Shown here piece by piece: positions 23,055-34,675 of a stretch of 64,000 nt of DNA (position 1 is its first letter; every line of letters begins with the position of its first letter). Source of the DNA: Sistotremastrum niveocremeum HHB9708 (Eukaryota > Basidiomycota > Agaricomycetes > Sistotremastrales > Sistotremastraceae); assembly GCA_001630475.1 (NCBI GenBank), contig KV419413.1:454685-518684 (forward strand), in the 5' to 3' direction. Both the position numbers and the translations under genes were made by a program. Under the pieces are notes generated by a model. It saw only the letters and a program-made list of their open reading frames with translations. It did not search any database and was not told where the DNA came from.

Positions 23055-25051
23055 TGGTCCAAATGTGAGGAGAGTGCAAGTGGATGTCGTTAGATTGATG
23101 AGGGGCTAGAGCTTTCAAGGCAAGCTCTTTATAAGAGAATTGCCGTGCCACCGGGTCTGGTGACCGTAATTTATCGCAATTGTAGGAACAGCAGTCATCC
23201 GGCGTAATTTGATCGTCGAGGGGCGTTCGAACAGGATTTCCAGCGTACGAGGCTGTGTCGCCCGCCGAAGTCAAAGTCATCGCTGGTGTCGGTTGGCCGC
23301 GGGCCGGAGTCGGGTTTCGGCTGGACACGTCATTCTCAATCAGCGTCAAGCGTCGCTGCAACACTCAAAAGTTGTATCGCCTGTTGCTATCAAAATTCTC
23401 TGAATTTACCGGTCTGAATTCAGTGATACTGTGATGCGATGGAAGATATCTCTATGTTTTCGTGCGGCATCCGTCTTGGGTTGATATTCCAGCGTGGAAA
23501 TTGTGCACAGCTTGTAATTAGTTGGCTGTGCACTCGCTTTCTCAGCGACTGGTGGGCCCTGTCAGGTGCGGAAGCCTGTGTTCTGGAAACGGGCTAAGTC
23601 TATTCTAATGGAAGAAGAAGTTCTAATTGCCACAGGCAGGGTTTCCGCCGTCAGCGACATCCACGTTCGTGCCTAGCTTCAAGTGCGGGGCCCTTCTGGG
23701 TCAAGGACAGCTTTGCTTTGCTTGGCCTGTACGTCTTTTGCTGAGCATTCGTCTCTGACGTTCATCTTAGCCAGTGAAAGCTCATGTTTTTGGTCGGCCC
23801 ATTCGATAATCCACGTTTACTCCAAAGAATCCCAGTATACGAGACTGTGCTGAAAATTTAGGGCGTCAGTCCGAAATTTTGAGTTCGGAGATTCTTCCTA
23901 GGATATCTGGTATACCGCGTTCATCTCTATCTCTTTTGAGATATCCCTTTCCTGAGATGTGCCATAACCAGGGTTCTGTGAATTCGAAGGACTGGTTTTT
24001 GCAACCCAGAAAAATAAGCTGAACCTTCCATTTTCCTAACAAATAAGCCCACGACCTGAAGTTACTGTTATCGACTGATGTTCTACTTTCACTGCAATGG
24101 CCTCACAGACTGGCGCTAGCACCTCACCCGTTTGTTCTGTTTTCTAGCTTCAGGCACCGAATGATCGCCGAGAACACCGATCGATCCTCTCTTCTATCAG
24201 TCCAACGAGATGCCTCGCAACACTATGTGATGGCACATCCATCCGAGTGTCTCGATACCTGCTACATCAATTTCCTCGGTACTTCGGTTTCGAAGGTCTC
24301 TGGATATACTTATGTTAACCCTCTCTGGGCTCCTCTGAACCTACGAAGCTGTTGCTGCTACCGATGTTGAAGCTTCTGGCATAGCATCCATAACATCGTA
24401 AAAATTGTGTCGGCAACCCCTATTCGTTGGCATTTTTGCTCAGGTCGTCTCGATTGAACAGCCCTTTCGCGTGTATTTCTCGCCGTCTACCACCGTCTCC
24501 CTAGCTCCTACACGTAGTAGTTCCTTGGTGGGGCCGCCTCCTTACCTGCTGCACGGTGTGCGTCAGCCGCAGACCCGCAGTTAACAGCATTCCCTCGGCG
24601 CTTTGGCCAAGGCTTTGGCTGTCTACTATACGGCCGCCGATGACAGTGCCTCTTCCCGATGGCTATGGATTCGATTAAATGTTACTCACTTCTGTGGTGT
24701 CTGCACAACATGACTACATCTTGCTTTTGATCGATCCAAGCTGAAGCTTTCTTGCAAGCGCTCTTCATCCGTTACATCCGTGGGCGTCTCGGCCTTGCGG
24801 CTAGTCCCGAACTGAGGATTCCCACGTTAGACGCCCTTTCTCCTGACGCACTGTTCTGTTGGACCTTTCGAAAGTTATCGGTGCACAGGATTTCTCTGCT
24901 TTTACCTCGGCAATGGGAGCCGACACGTTGAGTAACTGCGGTTTTCATACATAGCGAGTACAGGCACAATATATCTTTCCTATTTTAGAACCATGCACGA
25001 GCGCTCGGTTATTATTCTGGGGGCCCCTCACGCCCTGACGCTTTGTGAGAG
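23055..25051. other. Gene-poor 2.0-kb intergenic region
   Basis: Only short ORFs, the longest about 126 codons at 22984-23364 (minus), which overlaps the previous gene in another frame. A Ser/Thr-rich 69-codon ORF at 24161 (plus) has no recognisable domain. The sequence has the scrambled look of old accessory DNA, but no element ends or reverse-transcriptase motifs were found. Confidence 0.4.
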
Positions 25052-27234
25052 TCAATCAGAACAGGTCCAGTTACCGCAAGCGGGGAAAGTCTGAAAATAA
25101 TTAATCGTGATTCAACTCAATGCATGCAGTAATAATGAGTCCTCATACCTGGGGATAAATGGGTAGAATGGTATTCCAATATTGGCATGAACTGTCCACG
25201 GCGAAGTGGTCTCCAGGTGTTGCACCAGTAGCCGAGATCCCAAGTACTGCCATAGTTGTGGTATTGTTCGGATCGTACTTGACCCAACCTGGTATCCTCG
25301 GTCCTGCGATAGGATCTATCACGAATCCGAGTTGAGTTTGCTTGGGTTCGAGTTGGAGGGTTGAGACGTTACCTTTGATGAAGTTGGTCCATGCCTCTAC
25401 CATGTAGTTGGAAACTTGTTGCTCGAATGGGGTCACGGGGATGAACGGCGGGCTCAAAACGATCGTATCAGTAGTTCTGAACGAAACAATCCATCAGGCG
25501 TTCCGTCCTCTATTTTGTTGTTGTTTGTGAAAGACTTACCCCATTACAAAACGGATATCTTCGCCTGAAAGCACAAGAAAATTGAAGAATTGGACACTTA
25601 TCCGCAGAAATGAGGACGAACCGTGGAATGTTCCAATCACAGCCCCGAGGGAATTCAGATTATTCGCTACCAGTTCGAAATGATATCGCCATACGGGCAA
25701 GCCAAGGGTTTCGGTGCGCCATTTTCCTAGGTTGCTCGCGAGACAGACCATGTGTGCGTCTCTCCACATTCCTGCCGTTGCATTGAAGATGTACGGAAAG
25801 GCGGCGGAGGGAACTGGATAGAGATCAAGCAATTCGGTGACGTTGGCAAAGGGGAAATTCAGATTGTTGCTTTTACTATTTCGGGCAGGTGAAAAGTGCT
25901 CAAGTATCCCTGAATCAATATGACTTACATATAAGCCTTCTCGTCATCGTAAGCCGTCGGCTCTCCGTTCACGATGAGTGTCCCTTCGTCCTGTACAAAC
26001 CAGAATCCATGAATTGCCCTGTCCATGCTTTCGACCCACGGCTCACCTTATTCGTTCCGATCAACAACGGAATCTTAGCAGTTCTTCCCTCCTTGGTTTG
26101 CTTCACATAGTCCTTGAAGATAGTGATGTTATCGATAACAGGCTGAAACTGGTTTCCGGTCGCCAAGAGGACGGCCTGCAGTGCTGTTCCGGATTTCGTT
26201 CTCAAACACGCCAGCTGACCTTTCCCTGTGGGACATGACTGATTTTTAGAAATAGCTTCGAGTTGATTTCCAAGCTCCCATTGAGGTTGGGATGCTAAAA
26301 TCAATGTAAACCGAATATAATATCTGACCAAGAGGTTGCTTACTGTCTGAGCTCTGCATCACGGCGGCGCGAATGATAGGGTCGCTCGGCCATGCCGACA
26401 TATAAAGGTTAGTCATTTCTGAATGGGTTGAGAGTGAGCGATTCCAGTGATTCGGCGATCTTTCTTACCAGCGCCAACAGATTCACCTTGAAGTATTTGG
26501 TATGATTATTAGAAATTTCCTTCAAAAGAACGTTGCGTACCTCCGAGAGTGATTTTGGTTGGATCCCCACCGAAGGCTGCGATGTTTGTTCGAACCCATT
26601 CAACAGCAGCTCTCGTGTCCAAAAGTCCGAAATTCTGCGTCTCGCCAGCATCCGCGATTTCTTGAGCATGTGGCCATGCCCAAAGCGATAGTCGGTAATT
26701 ATAGCTCACGAAAACGATCCCCTTCGCAGCAAGGAAAGAACCATCTATCTTAGGATCAGATGCCGCCCCGCTGTCGAACCCGCCTCCACTTCAATCGGCG
26801 ATGTCGAGATTAGATGTTCATCACCGTCTCGAGAAAGGGTGGAAGACGTACAAGGAATATACGTACACCGGAAGATTCTTCGCACCAACCGGCGCAATTA
26901 TATTAACCGTCAAACAGTCCTCACTCTGCACGCTCGTCCCATTCCCGCCATTCGCTCTGCCTTGCAAACAAGCCGGACCAAATGCAGTTGCATTGAATAT
27001 TCCAGTTCCGAAGTAAGGTTGGGGAGGCTTCCAACGATTGTTGCCCGAAGTATCCTGGGCAAACCTGACTCCGTACCATTTATGTAATTGAGTCGAAGTG
27101 GTATTCGTGTCGAGGTAGCCCTGGACGAGTCCGGATGTCGTGGCTACTATAGGGCCTGGAGTTGGTTTGATCGACAGTGCAGTCGTGAGTGTGGAGGCAT
27201 GTAGAACAATAATCGCGAAGGCGCCCCAAAACAT
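25052..27234 (-). CDS. Secreted type-B carboxylesterase/lipase
   Basis: Ten exons: 27234-26852, 26788-26541, 26486-26469 (18 nt), 26418-26344, 26294-26047, 25990-25929, 25875-25622, 25564-25540, 25476-25149 and 25090-25052. They give 559 residues. An alpha/beta-hydrolase for ester substrates. A signal peptide is visible (MFWGAFAIIVLHASTLTTAL). Other motifs are the oxyanion-hole FGGGF, nucleophile elbow GESVGA (Ser213) encoded by the 18-nt exon, acid GTNKDEG (Glu326), and FHGEDIRF (His429), with typical spacing, plus N-glycosylation sequons. The last intron is optional: without it a stop occurs at 25143 after YPQV; with it the protein ends TFPACGNWTCSD. Extracellular action on plant or fungal esters is inferred. 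Confidence 0.93.
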
Positions 27235-27884
27235 CGTTGGATGCCTCAGGCTTTGATCGAACAAAAGTGCCCGATGTCTATTGCTGCCAATGATTCGAGA
27301 TCTTTTATTCATCTCGAGAGCGAAGACGTCATCCACACAATCCGTCCGACCACTCGCCGAAAGTAACCATATGACTGCATGGAAGGCAAGAATTTTGTCC
27401 CAACTAAGTCACAGAAGGCGTAGAAGCAGGTGTAGAAGCAACTATTGGGGCCCGGGCAAGGTCATCAATGTTGAATTCGGAGAATATTCGGAGATGGCCA
27501 GGTCGAAGAATTTTTTCAGAACTATCTTTGTCGTTCCTCTCCAGTGACAAGAAAGCCTGTTGCTTTAATTTTCTTGACGCTTGTGGACAAGGAACGAATG
27601 AAAATCATAACCGATGGCCTAGAGCGTGATATCGGCAGCCACGTGGCTTTTTGCTTCCGGGAGCATGCCGTCGGAAGCAAACCATCCGGATGCCAACGCC
27701 ATTGAACCGCACGGGCATACCAGTTCGACTACTGAGGTCAATCCCTCTCTACCTACCATTTGTATTTCAAAATGCACGATGTAAATGATCCGTATCATGA
27801 TGTTCGACTTCCTCTAAATCGAACCCCGAGGCATCGTCGTGCTCGCGTCCGCAACTGCCTTGTTCCTACATCCAAATCTATCAA
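27235..27884. other. Intergenic 650 bp
   Basis: Separates the carboxylesterase promoter side from the stop of the first GST; both genes lie on the minus strand. No coding signal is seen. Confidence 0.45.
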
Positions 27885-28930
27885 CTACCATGTTACAATA
27901 GTCTCCCCAGCCTGGACAGCGGGACGTTCAGCGATACGCTCGACCCATTTCTACAGATTATTCAAATTAATTGTGCGAAAAGGTCCTGAAAGGGGTTTTT
28001 TATACCTTCAAAGGCGGCCATTCCCCAAGATCGATGTCAATGAACCATGCCTTGCTAACCAACGCGTATGCTTTGATATCAGCTAAGGCATATTTTCCAC
28101 GTCCGGGACCGGTGAGGTAATCTCGGTCTTGCAGACGAATCGCGAGGACACCGTAAAGGCGCTTGGTCTCGTCCAGGTAACGCTTCTTGCCATAAGGTCT
28201 AAGGTTATGATGGTATTATTGACGTGATGTTGTGATGGGATCGAGAGTCTTACATGTCCTCTGTCGAAAACTTTATGAAGTGGTTGGCTTGAGATTGCAT
28301 CGGTCCAATTCCACCATGCTGCCAGGTCAATTAAAAATGAAGACAAAGGTTCCATAAGTCATTTATCAAGACATAACGAGGCACTCACAGCAAAGAATAA
28401 CCATTGCAGCTGCTCGCTATAATTATAGGGATCTTGAATGGGGTCAAACGAGAATTTGAACGTTTTGTCGAATTGAGCGGCAAGATAGAGGAGGATCGCG
28501 GAGGTCTCGACTACGGGAACATCGTGGTGCACAATGGTCGGAATACGTCCGGCTGGGTTCAACTATTGAATGATAGTCCGCATTGAGAACATCGAGTGAG
28601 CAGGAGTTTCATTCTTTGGAATAATACCTCAAGGAACCAATCAGCTTTAACCTGATTATGAACCTTGCCTCGGTCGGCCTGGTTGAGGCTCATTTTGACA
28701 GCACTAAAGACGAAAGTCAACATATGCTCTCTAGGTCTCTACTCAGTCGTTGTAATGGACTTGCTCGTAATCCGGGATACCGTAAGTCGCCTAATAACCA
28801 GTACATGAGTTTGAGAGTTTGAAATGACGGTGCGAGATATTTACGGTACCTTAAGTTCTTCGAGGAGAATGGAGACAGTTATACCGTTTGGAGTCGGAGC
28901 GGTGTACAGGACAATCTTGTCACTTGACAT
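27885..28930 (-). CDS. Ure2p-type glutathione S-transferase, tandem copy A
   Basis: Seven exons: 28930-28850, 28790-28765, 28703-28628, 28562-28389, 28318-28254, 28198-28006 and 27950-27885, giving 226 residues. It conjugates or reduces electrophiles with glutathione in the cytosol. N-terminal thioredoxin fold: [20 protein letters not shown], where the TPNG loop Asn is the likely glutathione-contacting residue by analogy with Ure2p, and [16 protein letters not shown], the cis-Pro/ETSAI glutathione site. C-terminal helical domain: [23 protein letters not shown]. The second intron (28764-28704) has a GC donor (gcaagt), which is required to keep the frame. Exon sizes 81, 26, 76, 174, 65, 193, 66 match copies B and C. 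It is the most divergent copy and ends in TIVTW rather than a GA- or S-rich tail. Confidence 0.92.
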
Positions 28931-29478
28931 AGGACGTAGACGAGCTGAAGGATCAGCTCGGTGGTAAAAAGCAGGATTAGTTGCTATGATTTCTTATAGC
29001 AGTTCACACACAGGGGAAGCAGTTGAGTCAGCGTGAGTCATCATCTCATTCATCCCGAGGCGCTTTCCCATTCATTGTTCTGTTGGCTTACTAATTAAAA
29101 AGTTAAGGCACCCAGCGACTGGGTAGACCCCACCACCCATCGACGACGATACCGCATGATCAATTTCTGAAGCTCAATCTCACGCTATGTTTAGATGCAC
29201 TGAGTACGGGAAATAATCATTCCCAAGTGGCAGCGTCTGGATGTGGATTTGGAATCTCGTAATGCGTTCGCCATGGGCCAGGGTGCTTCCATTGATCCCT
29301 GTGAACCGAGCTTCCAGTGGTCTCAGGTTAGGGCCATACGACTATACCAGCGGCACATAGATCAGGCATCCGAGCTTCAAAACAGTGGTATCCTTCATCG
29401 TCACATCCGAGATTGATAATCATTTTACATGTATTATTGTCAAAGAATCCATCAGACACATATCTCGATCGCCCAAGA
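28931..29478. other. Intergenic between GST copies A and B
   Basis: 548 bp with the promoter of copy A, including a ctataagaa TATA-like motif at 28991-28999 about 61 nt before its start codon, and the 3' end of copy B. No other gene is seen. Confidence 0.4.
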
Positions 29479-30486
29479 TTAAGCAGCGCCAATTGTGACA
29501 CCAATCTTGACAGCGGGACGCTCATTGATACGATCGTACCAAGCCTGAAGTGGGCAATAAGATAAAATGAACCGGCAAAATATGTTAAATATTCTGACCT
29601 TCACGTCAGGCCATTCGCTGAGATCAATACCCAATCGATCACTGAAGCGGACCCAAGACCATGTTTTGATGTCAGCGAGGGCGTATTTTCCACGTCCGGC
29701 ACCCGCGAGGTAATCGCGATCCTTGAGACGGAGGGCGAGAACACTGTACAGGCGCTTAGTCTCGTTCAGGTAACGCTTCTTGGCATATGGACTATTCGCA
29801 GGTTCAAAATCAGATAGACGAAGGAGATAACGGAGTCTGATGACGTACAGATCCTCAGGCGCGTAAAGGTTGAAATGGTTTGCCTGTCCTTGCATCGGGC
29901 CAACTCCTCCATGCTATAACCCAATTATGAGAATCGGCGCCTATCTAAACTTCATGCCGAATAATTGCTTACGGCAAAGAAAAGCCATTCTATCTCTTCG
30001 AAATATTCGTGAGATTGTGCACTAGGCTCGAAAGAGAATTTGCGTTCTTTGTCGAACTGAGCCGCCAGGTAGAGGTCGATAGCTGAAGTTTCGAAAACGG
30101 GGAAGCCGTTGTGGACAATGGTGGGAATACGACCGTTAGGATTGAGCTAGGAGGACCGCATTTTGTCATTGCGACGATATAGAGCGACTTAAGGCGTACC
30201 TTGATGAACCAATCCGATTTAACTTGGTTGTGAACTTTGCCAATATCCGCGTCGCTGATGCTCATTTTGACAACTCTGCAGGTCTCGATTAAGATCCTGC
30301 TGGCTTCAAGGTGCTTCGTGATACTGACTCGTATTCCGGACCACCATAGGCAGCCTTTCCAGAAATCATGAGCATGCTAATCAGATGATACGACGAAGGA
30401 CATACCTTAAGTTCCTCAAGTAAAATGGACACAGCAATACCATTGGGAGTCGGCAGAGTATACAGAGTAAGTTTGTTGTCTGACAT
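29479..30486 (-). CDS. Ure2p-type glutathione S-transferase, tandem copy B
   Basis: Seven exons: 30486-30406, 30354-30329, 30275-30200, 30146-29973, 29913-29849, 29791-29599 and 29544-29479, giving 226 residues. Motifs parallel copy [83 protein letters not shown], and the end [16 protein letters not shown]. All introns are GT-AG. The start codon is supported by a TATA box 75 nt upstream. Probably a cytosolic detoxification enzyme; Ure2p-class GSTs are commonly expanded in wood-decay basidiomycetes. Substrate preference is unknown. Confidence 0.94.
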
Positions 30487-31295
30487 GTTGTGCAGTGAGG
30501 TAGAGGTTGTAGAGGAGCAAGTGTGGGTGCGGGACGTCAGGATCTCAGACCTTCCGGGGTATTATATAGCTCAGGACGTGAGAGCGAGCACGCAAGATTC
30601 GAAGATCTCCTGATGAATAAGCATCCTTCTGGCTCCAGAGTGGATGATTTGTTGCCAATGTCGAAGTGATTAGCAGGATGACAAAGATCAATATATTCCA
30701 AAGCAGGATAATGTCGATCCCAGGCCGAGGCACATGATGTTATTGCAATTGTATGTCATGCCATGGCGCCAGTGCGTATGAATCTTCAGCCCTGCGAATT
30801 TCGATAGCATCTCCCACAGCTGGTTTTTTTTTCGACGAAAGAGACTGCAACCAGGACACTGAGGTGGCCGAGATATTCCAGCAGGGATGAATCATGACAG
30901 ACGCCAGCTTTCTGTCAAGTTACAGAAAAGAATTTTCGGGCTACGCGTCACCGCGTCATCCGAGTCGGCACCGTCTTCGGCCTCGGCGATCTCTCTCACG
31001 ATCGGCTCAACGGTTTTTCGGTCGTGGCAGTTAGCACGGTTCATTTGAGGAGTGCATTGTGCTAACACATTCATGCCCTGAGATTTGCTTCCATCTAAGG
31101 CATTATCTTCAATAAGCTTCTCGTATTCGACTTCTTTTACTATATAATGACATCTGGTATATGCTACAATTTGTACGGGATTCTTTTCTCCTTACACCTG
31201 AAATGATTTATGAGCCTGTTATGAATCCGCTGTGAACCTCTGCAGCTTCGTAAGGTATCCGGCTATAAGCGTGCCGACTAAATTCTCGCCGAGAT
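30487..31295. other. Intergenic between GST copies B and C
   Basis: 809 bp holding the copy B promoter and the copy C 3' end. A short Cys/His-containing ORF at 30892-31074 (minus) is not convincing. No element or RNA gene is seen. Confidence 0.4.
30561..30569 (-). promoter_or_regulatory. TATA box of GST copy B
   Basis: Minus-strand ctatataat, 75 nt before the start codon. A near-identical ctatataat sits upstream of copy C, so the core promoter was duplicated with the gene. Confidence 0.6.
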
Positions 31296-32318
31296 TCACG
31301 AGGAAGAGCCAACGGCGCTGCCGGCCTTGACAGCAGGGCGCTCAGCGATGCGGTCGACCCAAGCCTGAAATAATATAGCAGTTAGAGGTGTATATTCTAG
31401 AGCCATACTCAAAGATTATTTACCTTGACTGCAGGCCACTCGTTGAGGTCGATGCCGATGAAGCTGGATTTACTGACCCAAGAGTACGTCTTGATATCGG
31501 CAAGGGCGTATTTACCACGTCCAGGGCCGGTGAGCCAGTCGCGGTCTTGGAGACGGATAGCGAGAACATTGTAAAGGCGTTTGGTTTCGTTCAGGTAGCG
31601 GTTTTTGCCATAAGGACTACATTCGGTCACAGGATTAGATCTAGAGAGGATTCTAGGATAGGTCATAAGGGACTCACATGTCCTCAGGCGCGAATTTGAT
31701 GAAGTGGTTGGCTTGGCCTTGCATGGGTCCGATACCACCATGCTAGAGAAAAGCGTCAAGGCAATCATTTAAGGGTGGGATGCAACATACGGTAAAGAAC
31801 AACCATTGAAGCTCCTCACTGTAGTTCAGAGGGTCCGTGGCAGGATCGTAGGAGAACTTGTGCTCCTTATCGAACTGAGAGGCGAGGTAAAGGATAATTG
31901 CGGAAGTCTCGAAGACAGGGAATCCGTTGTGGACGATGGTAGGGATACGTCCATTGGGATTGAGCTGTTCAGCCGGCGGCTATGTGAGCAAGTGCCGTAG
32001 ACCTCAGAATGGGAGCTCGACGTACCTTGATGAACCAATCCGCTTTCACTTGGTTGTGAACCTTGCCAATATCGGCATCGCTGATGCTCATCTTAACGAA
32101 TCTGGATATCTCGATTAAACTCTTTGAGTGGGACGACGTGTTCAAAGGTAATCACTCGTAATCAGGACCTCCATAAGCAGCCTTCATGATGAATATGAGT
32201 TCGAGACTAGTTCATAACGACAATTTCGATAACGCACCTTCAACTCTTCAAGAAAGATAGAGGCCGTGATGCCGTTGGGAGTCGGCAAGCCGTAGAGGGT
32301 GAGTTTGCTATCAGACAT
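31296..32318 (-). CDS. Ure2p-type glutathione S-transferase, tandem copy C
   Basis: Seven exons: 32318-32238, 32181-32156, 32101-32026, 31964-31791, 31742-31678, 31616-31424 and 31364-31296, giving 227 residues. Motifs: [49 protein letters not shown], the [14 protein letters not shown] block, [31 protein letters not shown] and [14 protein letters not shown]. Exon lengths and phases equal those of copies A and B. An in-frame ATG at 32408 would add a basic, mitochondrial-presequence-like N-terminus, but it lies only about 8 nt from the TATA box, so the ATG at 32318 is preferred. Cytosolic glutathione-dependent detoxification is inferred. Confidence 0.94.
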
Positions 32319-32935
32319 ATTTCTTCGAAGAGGCGGAACGGTTGTAAAAGCTTTTGTGATGGGAAATACGCGTGAGCGGAGAGCAGAACGTATAGGGAGT
32401 GTGAGCATTCACGGGATTATATAGTTGAAGGTGAAGGCGATTATAATTTATAAACGTGATGATGACATCAGCATGAATAATCATCCTCTCACACTCTCAG
32501 CGCTTATCTCTCGTCTCATCGGCTCTGATCGACTTATCAACCTCGATCACGTCTGCTTACGATGCAGCATTAGTGAAATAGTAAGGCAGAGGTGATGGAG
32601 GTATTTTATACGCGTCGCCTCATTGTTGCTGTTAATCAGCATTCACGGAATTCTAGGGATTTACCATGGGATTTATAGCAGTTTAAGAAATGAGTCCGAG
32701 TCTATCGCATGGCTCAAGCCTCATGGCACTTGTTTGTTCAGGGGCAGGCCTCAAGGCTCTCGACCATCACATTCAATGCGGTTCCGGTCCCCCTGATCAG
32801 TCATTGTGACTATCGGCACCGATAAAGGCATGTAACGCATGTTTAAATTGGTTCCGTCCAGTAACGCAGGACACGCAGGGACCCACTTCTCGCTTCCTCC
32901 CCATCGTCTATACAGCCACACCGTTACTCTTCGAC
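32319..32935. promoter_or_regulatory. Divergent promoter region, GST copy C / APH-like gene
   Basis: 617 bp between divergent start codons. It contains the GST TATA box and AT-rich tracts; no gene-like ORF lies inside. Confidence 0.4.
32416..32424 (-). promoter_or_regulatory. TATA box of GST copy C
   Basis: Minus-strand ctatataat, 98 nt before the chosen start codon at 32318. It argues against use of the upstream ATG at 32408. Confidence 0.6.
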
Positions 32936-34136
32936 ATGGCCTATAAACTGGTCTCGATATTCAATCTTGCCAATGCCGAAGGGCTGAAAGCGCACTTATC
33001 CCAGACGGATGAGTTTCCTTCCAAAGACGTTGTCCCTCTCACTGGAGGAACGGGGAATTTTGTCTTCCGTGCTTTCCTTGAAGAGCCATACGAGGGACAC
33101 GATACTGTGATCGTGAAGCATGCGGAGGATTATCTTCCTTCTGATAAGAACTTCCACTTTCCCTCGGAAAGACAGGTCAGCAGATTTCCGAGTCAAATTT
33201 CCAGCGCTCATCTTTATTCAGGACTTTGAAGTGAGAGCTCTCAACGTCGTTAATACGATGCTGGAAGGAGACCCCAATAGTTTAGTGAAGGTTCCAAAAG
33301 TCCTGCACTACGACGAAGACAATCGCCTCATCATCATGACCGACTGTGGCGAACATTCGTACAGGCTCAAAGACCTTCTACTTCGCCTTCCCCCCTCTTC
33401 AGACTTATCCAGGACCATAGGAACTCAGCTCGGACACTTTTTGGGCACCCTTCACACCGTTGGGAACACCGAGAAGTTTCGCTCCGCGAAGCAGTTCCTC
33501 GGTACCAACAAAATCGCTCGAGAAATCTCCTCCACTGTAACCAACAGTCGAATCGTATCGACATTAGCACCCTCCGAAAACGACAAAGTCTTCATTCGTC
33601 CCCCAATCGAAATCCCCGAACCCCAGATCCAGGTTATGCGCTCCACAGCAGACTGGATGTCCAAGATCGTCATGTCGAATAACGATCACATCCTCATGGG
33701 AGATTTTTGGCCCGGAAATATTCTGATCAATCTTACGTCCGATCTTAACATTCAATCCATCTGGGTTATAGATTGGGAGTTGACAAAGACTGGATGTCCG
33801 GGATTCGAGATTGGGCAGTTCTCTGCTGAGCTTTTCCATGCCGCCCATTTTTACCCCGATTCGAGGTTGGCTTCTCGCACTATACTCGACGCTTTCGTCG
33901 AAGCGTATAAATCTAAGTGTCGCGTCGAGCCCACCACGGGGTGGATCGCTGCAATGCACATGGGAGCGCATTTGATTGCATGGACTCCACGCACTGGTTG
34001 GGGGAACGACGAGGAGACGCGTACTGCGGTGTTGCATGGGATTAGCTTTCTGGGGCGGGGCTTCATGAAGGATGAAGCATGGTTAAAGAAATCCTTGATC
34101 GGAAAATTATATAGCGAAGAACCTGTTTCTGTGTAG
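32936..34136 (+). CDS. Aminoglycoside phosphotransferase (APH)-family kinase-like protein
   Basis: Two exons, 32936-33175 and 33222-34136, with a 46-bp intron, encode 384 residues. The fold is that of small-molecule kinases (choline/MTR kinase and APH superfamily). The N-lobe has GGTGNFVFRAFLEE, an ATP-binding-loop-like segment, and VIVKHAEDY, a candidate ATP-binding Lys. The catalytic loop reads LMGDFWPGNILI at about residues 238-249: the usual HGD motif has Met for His, but the Asp (about 241) and Asn are present. A DFG-equivalent IDWE follows at about 262-265. A substrate cannot be assigned; related fungal proteins are commonly annotated only by domain. It may be active because the catalytic Asp is kept. 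Confidence 0.85.
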
Positions 34137-34675
34137 ATTTTCTACAACGACTACTGCATGGAGATGGATGCGAAACGGAGGAAGAGAAAGCATGCTAAAA
34201 GCCATTGGTTTAAGCTCATTAAGGTAACAAGGCACTTTAAGTGTACCCCGCTCAGCGTATTGTGCCAGTCTCGACATTAAAAGAATGATACATTGGAATA
34301 CATCTGAAGATGATTGACTTGAGTGATCCAGCGCAGAATAAAACAGCAGTAGATTGCTATGAGCTAACACGTGCCAGGGCGAATTTATTATAGCGCGTCT
34401 GCCCTGGCGTCTACTGGGTTCGAGCGAACCAGCCATCAGCGCTTCAGCAATCGATGTTGATGGTTGATCAAAGTGCTATATTGAAAAGAGGTTGGAGATG
34501 ACTAGTAAGAAAGGGCTAGATATGATGCGTATATCCTAAAAGACTTCGGGAACGTGAACAGTAGAGATCCAGAGGGAGATATAAGCGCCGACGGTGAGTA
34601 TTATAACCAAGATAACCATGATGAGTGCTATAGCATGTGCTACCGTGACTCGCGCAGAAGACAGGTCCAAATGCG
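34137..34675. other. Convergent 3' intergenic region
   Basis: 539 bp between the APH-like gene and the next F-box gene, AT-rich, with no coding signal. Confidence 0.45.

Noticed and set aside
24161-24370. 69-codon ORF as a transposon gag remnant
   Set aside because: No zinc knuckle, reverse-transcriptase or integrase motif and no terminal repeats nearby.
32319-32408. Upstream in-frame ATG giving GST copy C a mitochondrial-like presequence
   Set aside because: It lies about 8 nt from the TATA box, thus probably upstream of the transcription start; copies A and B lack it.
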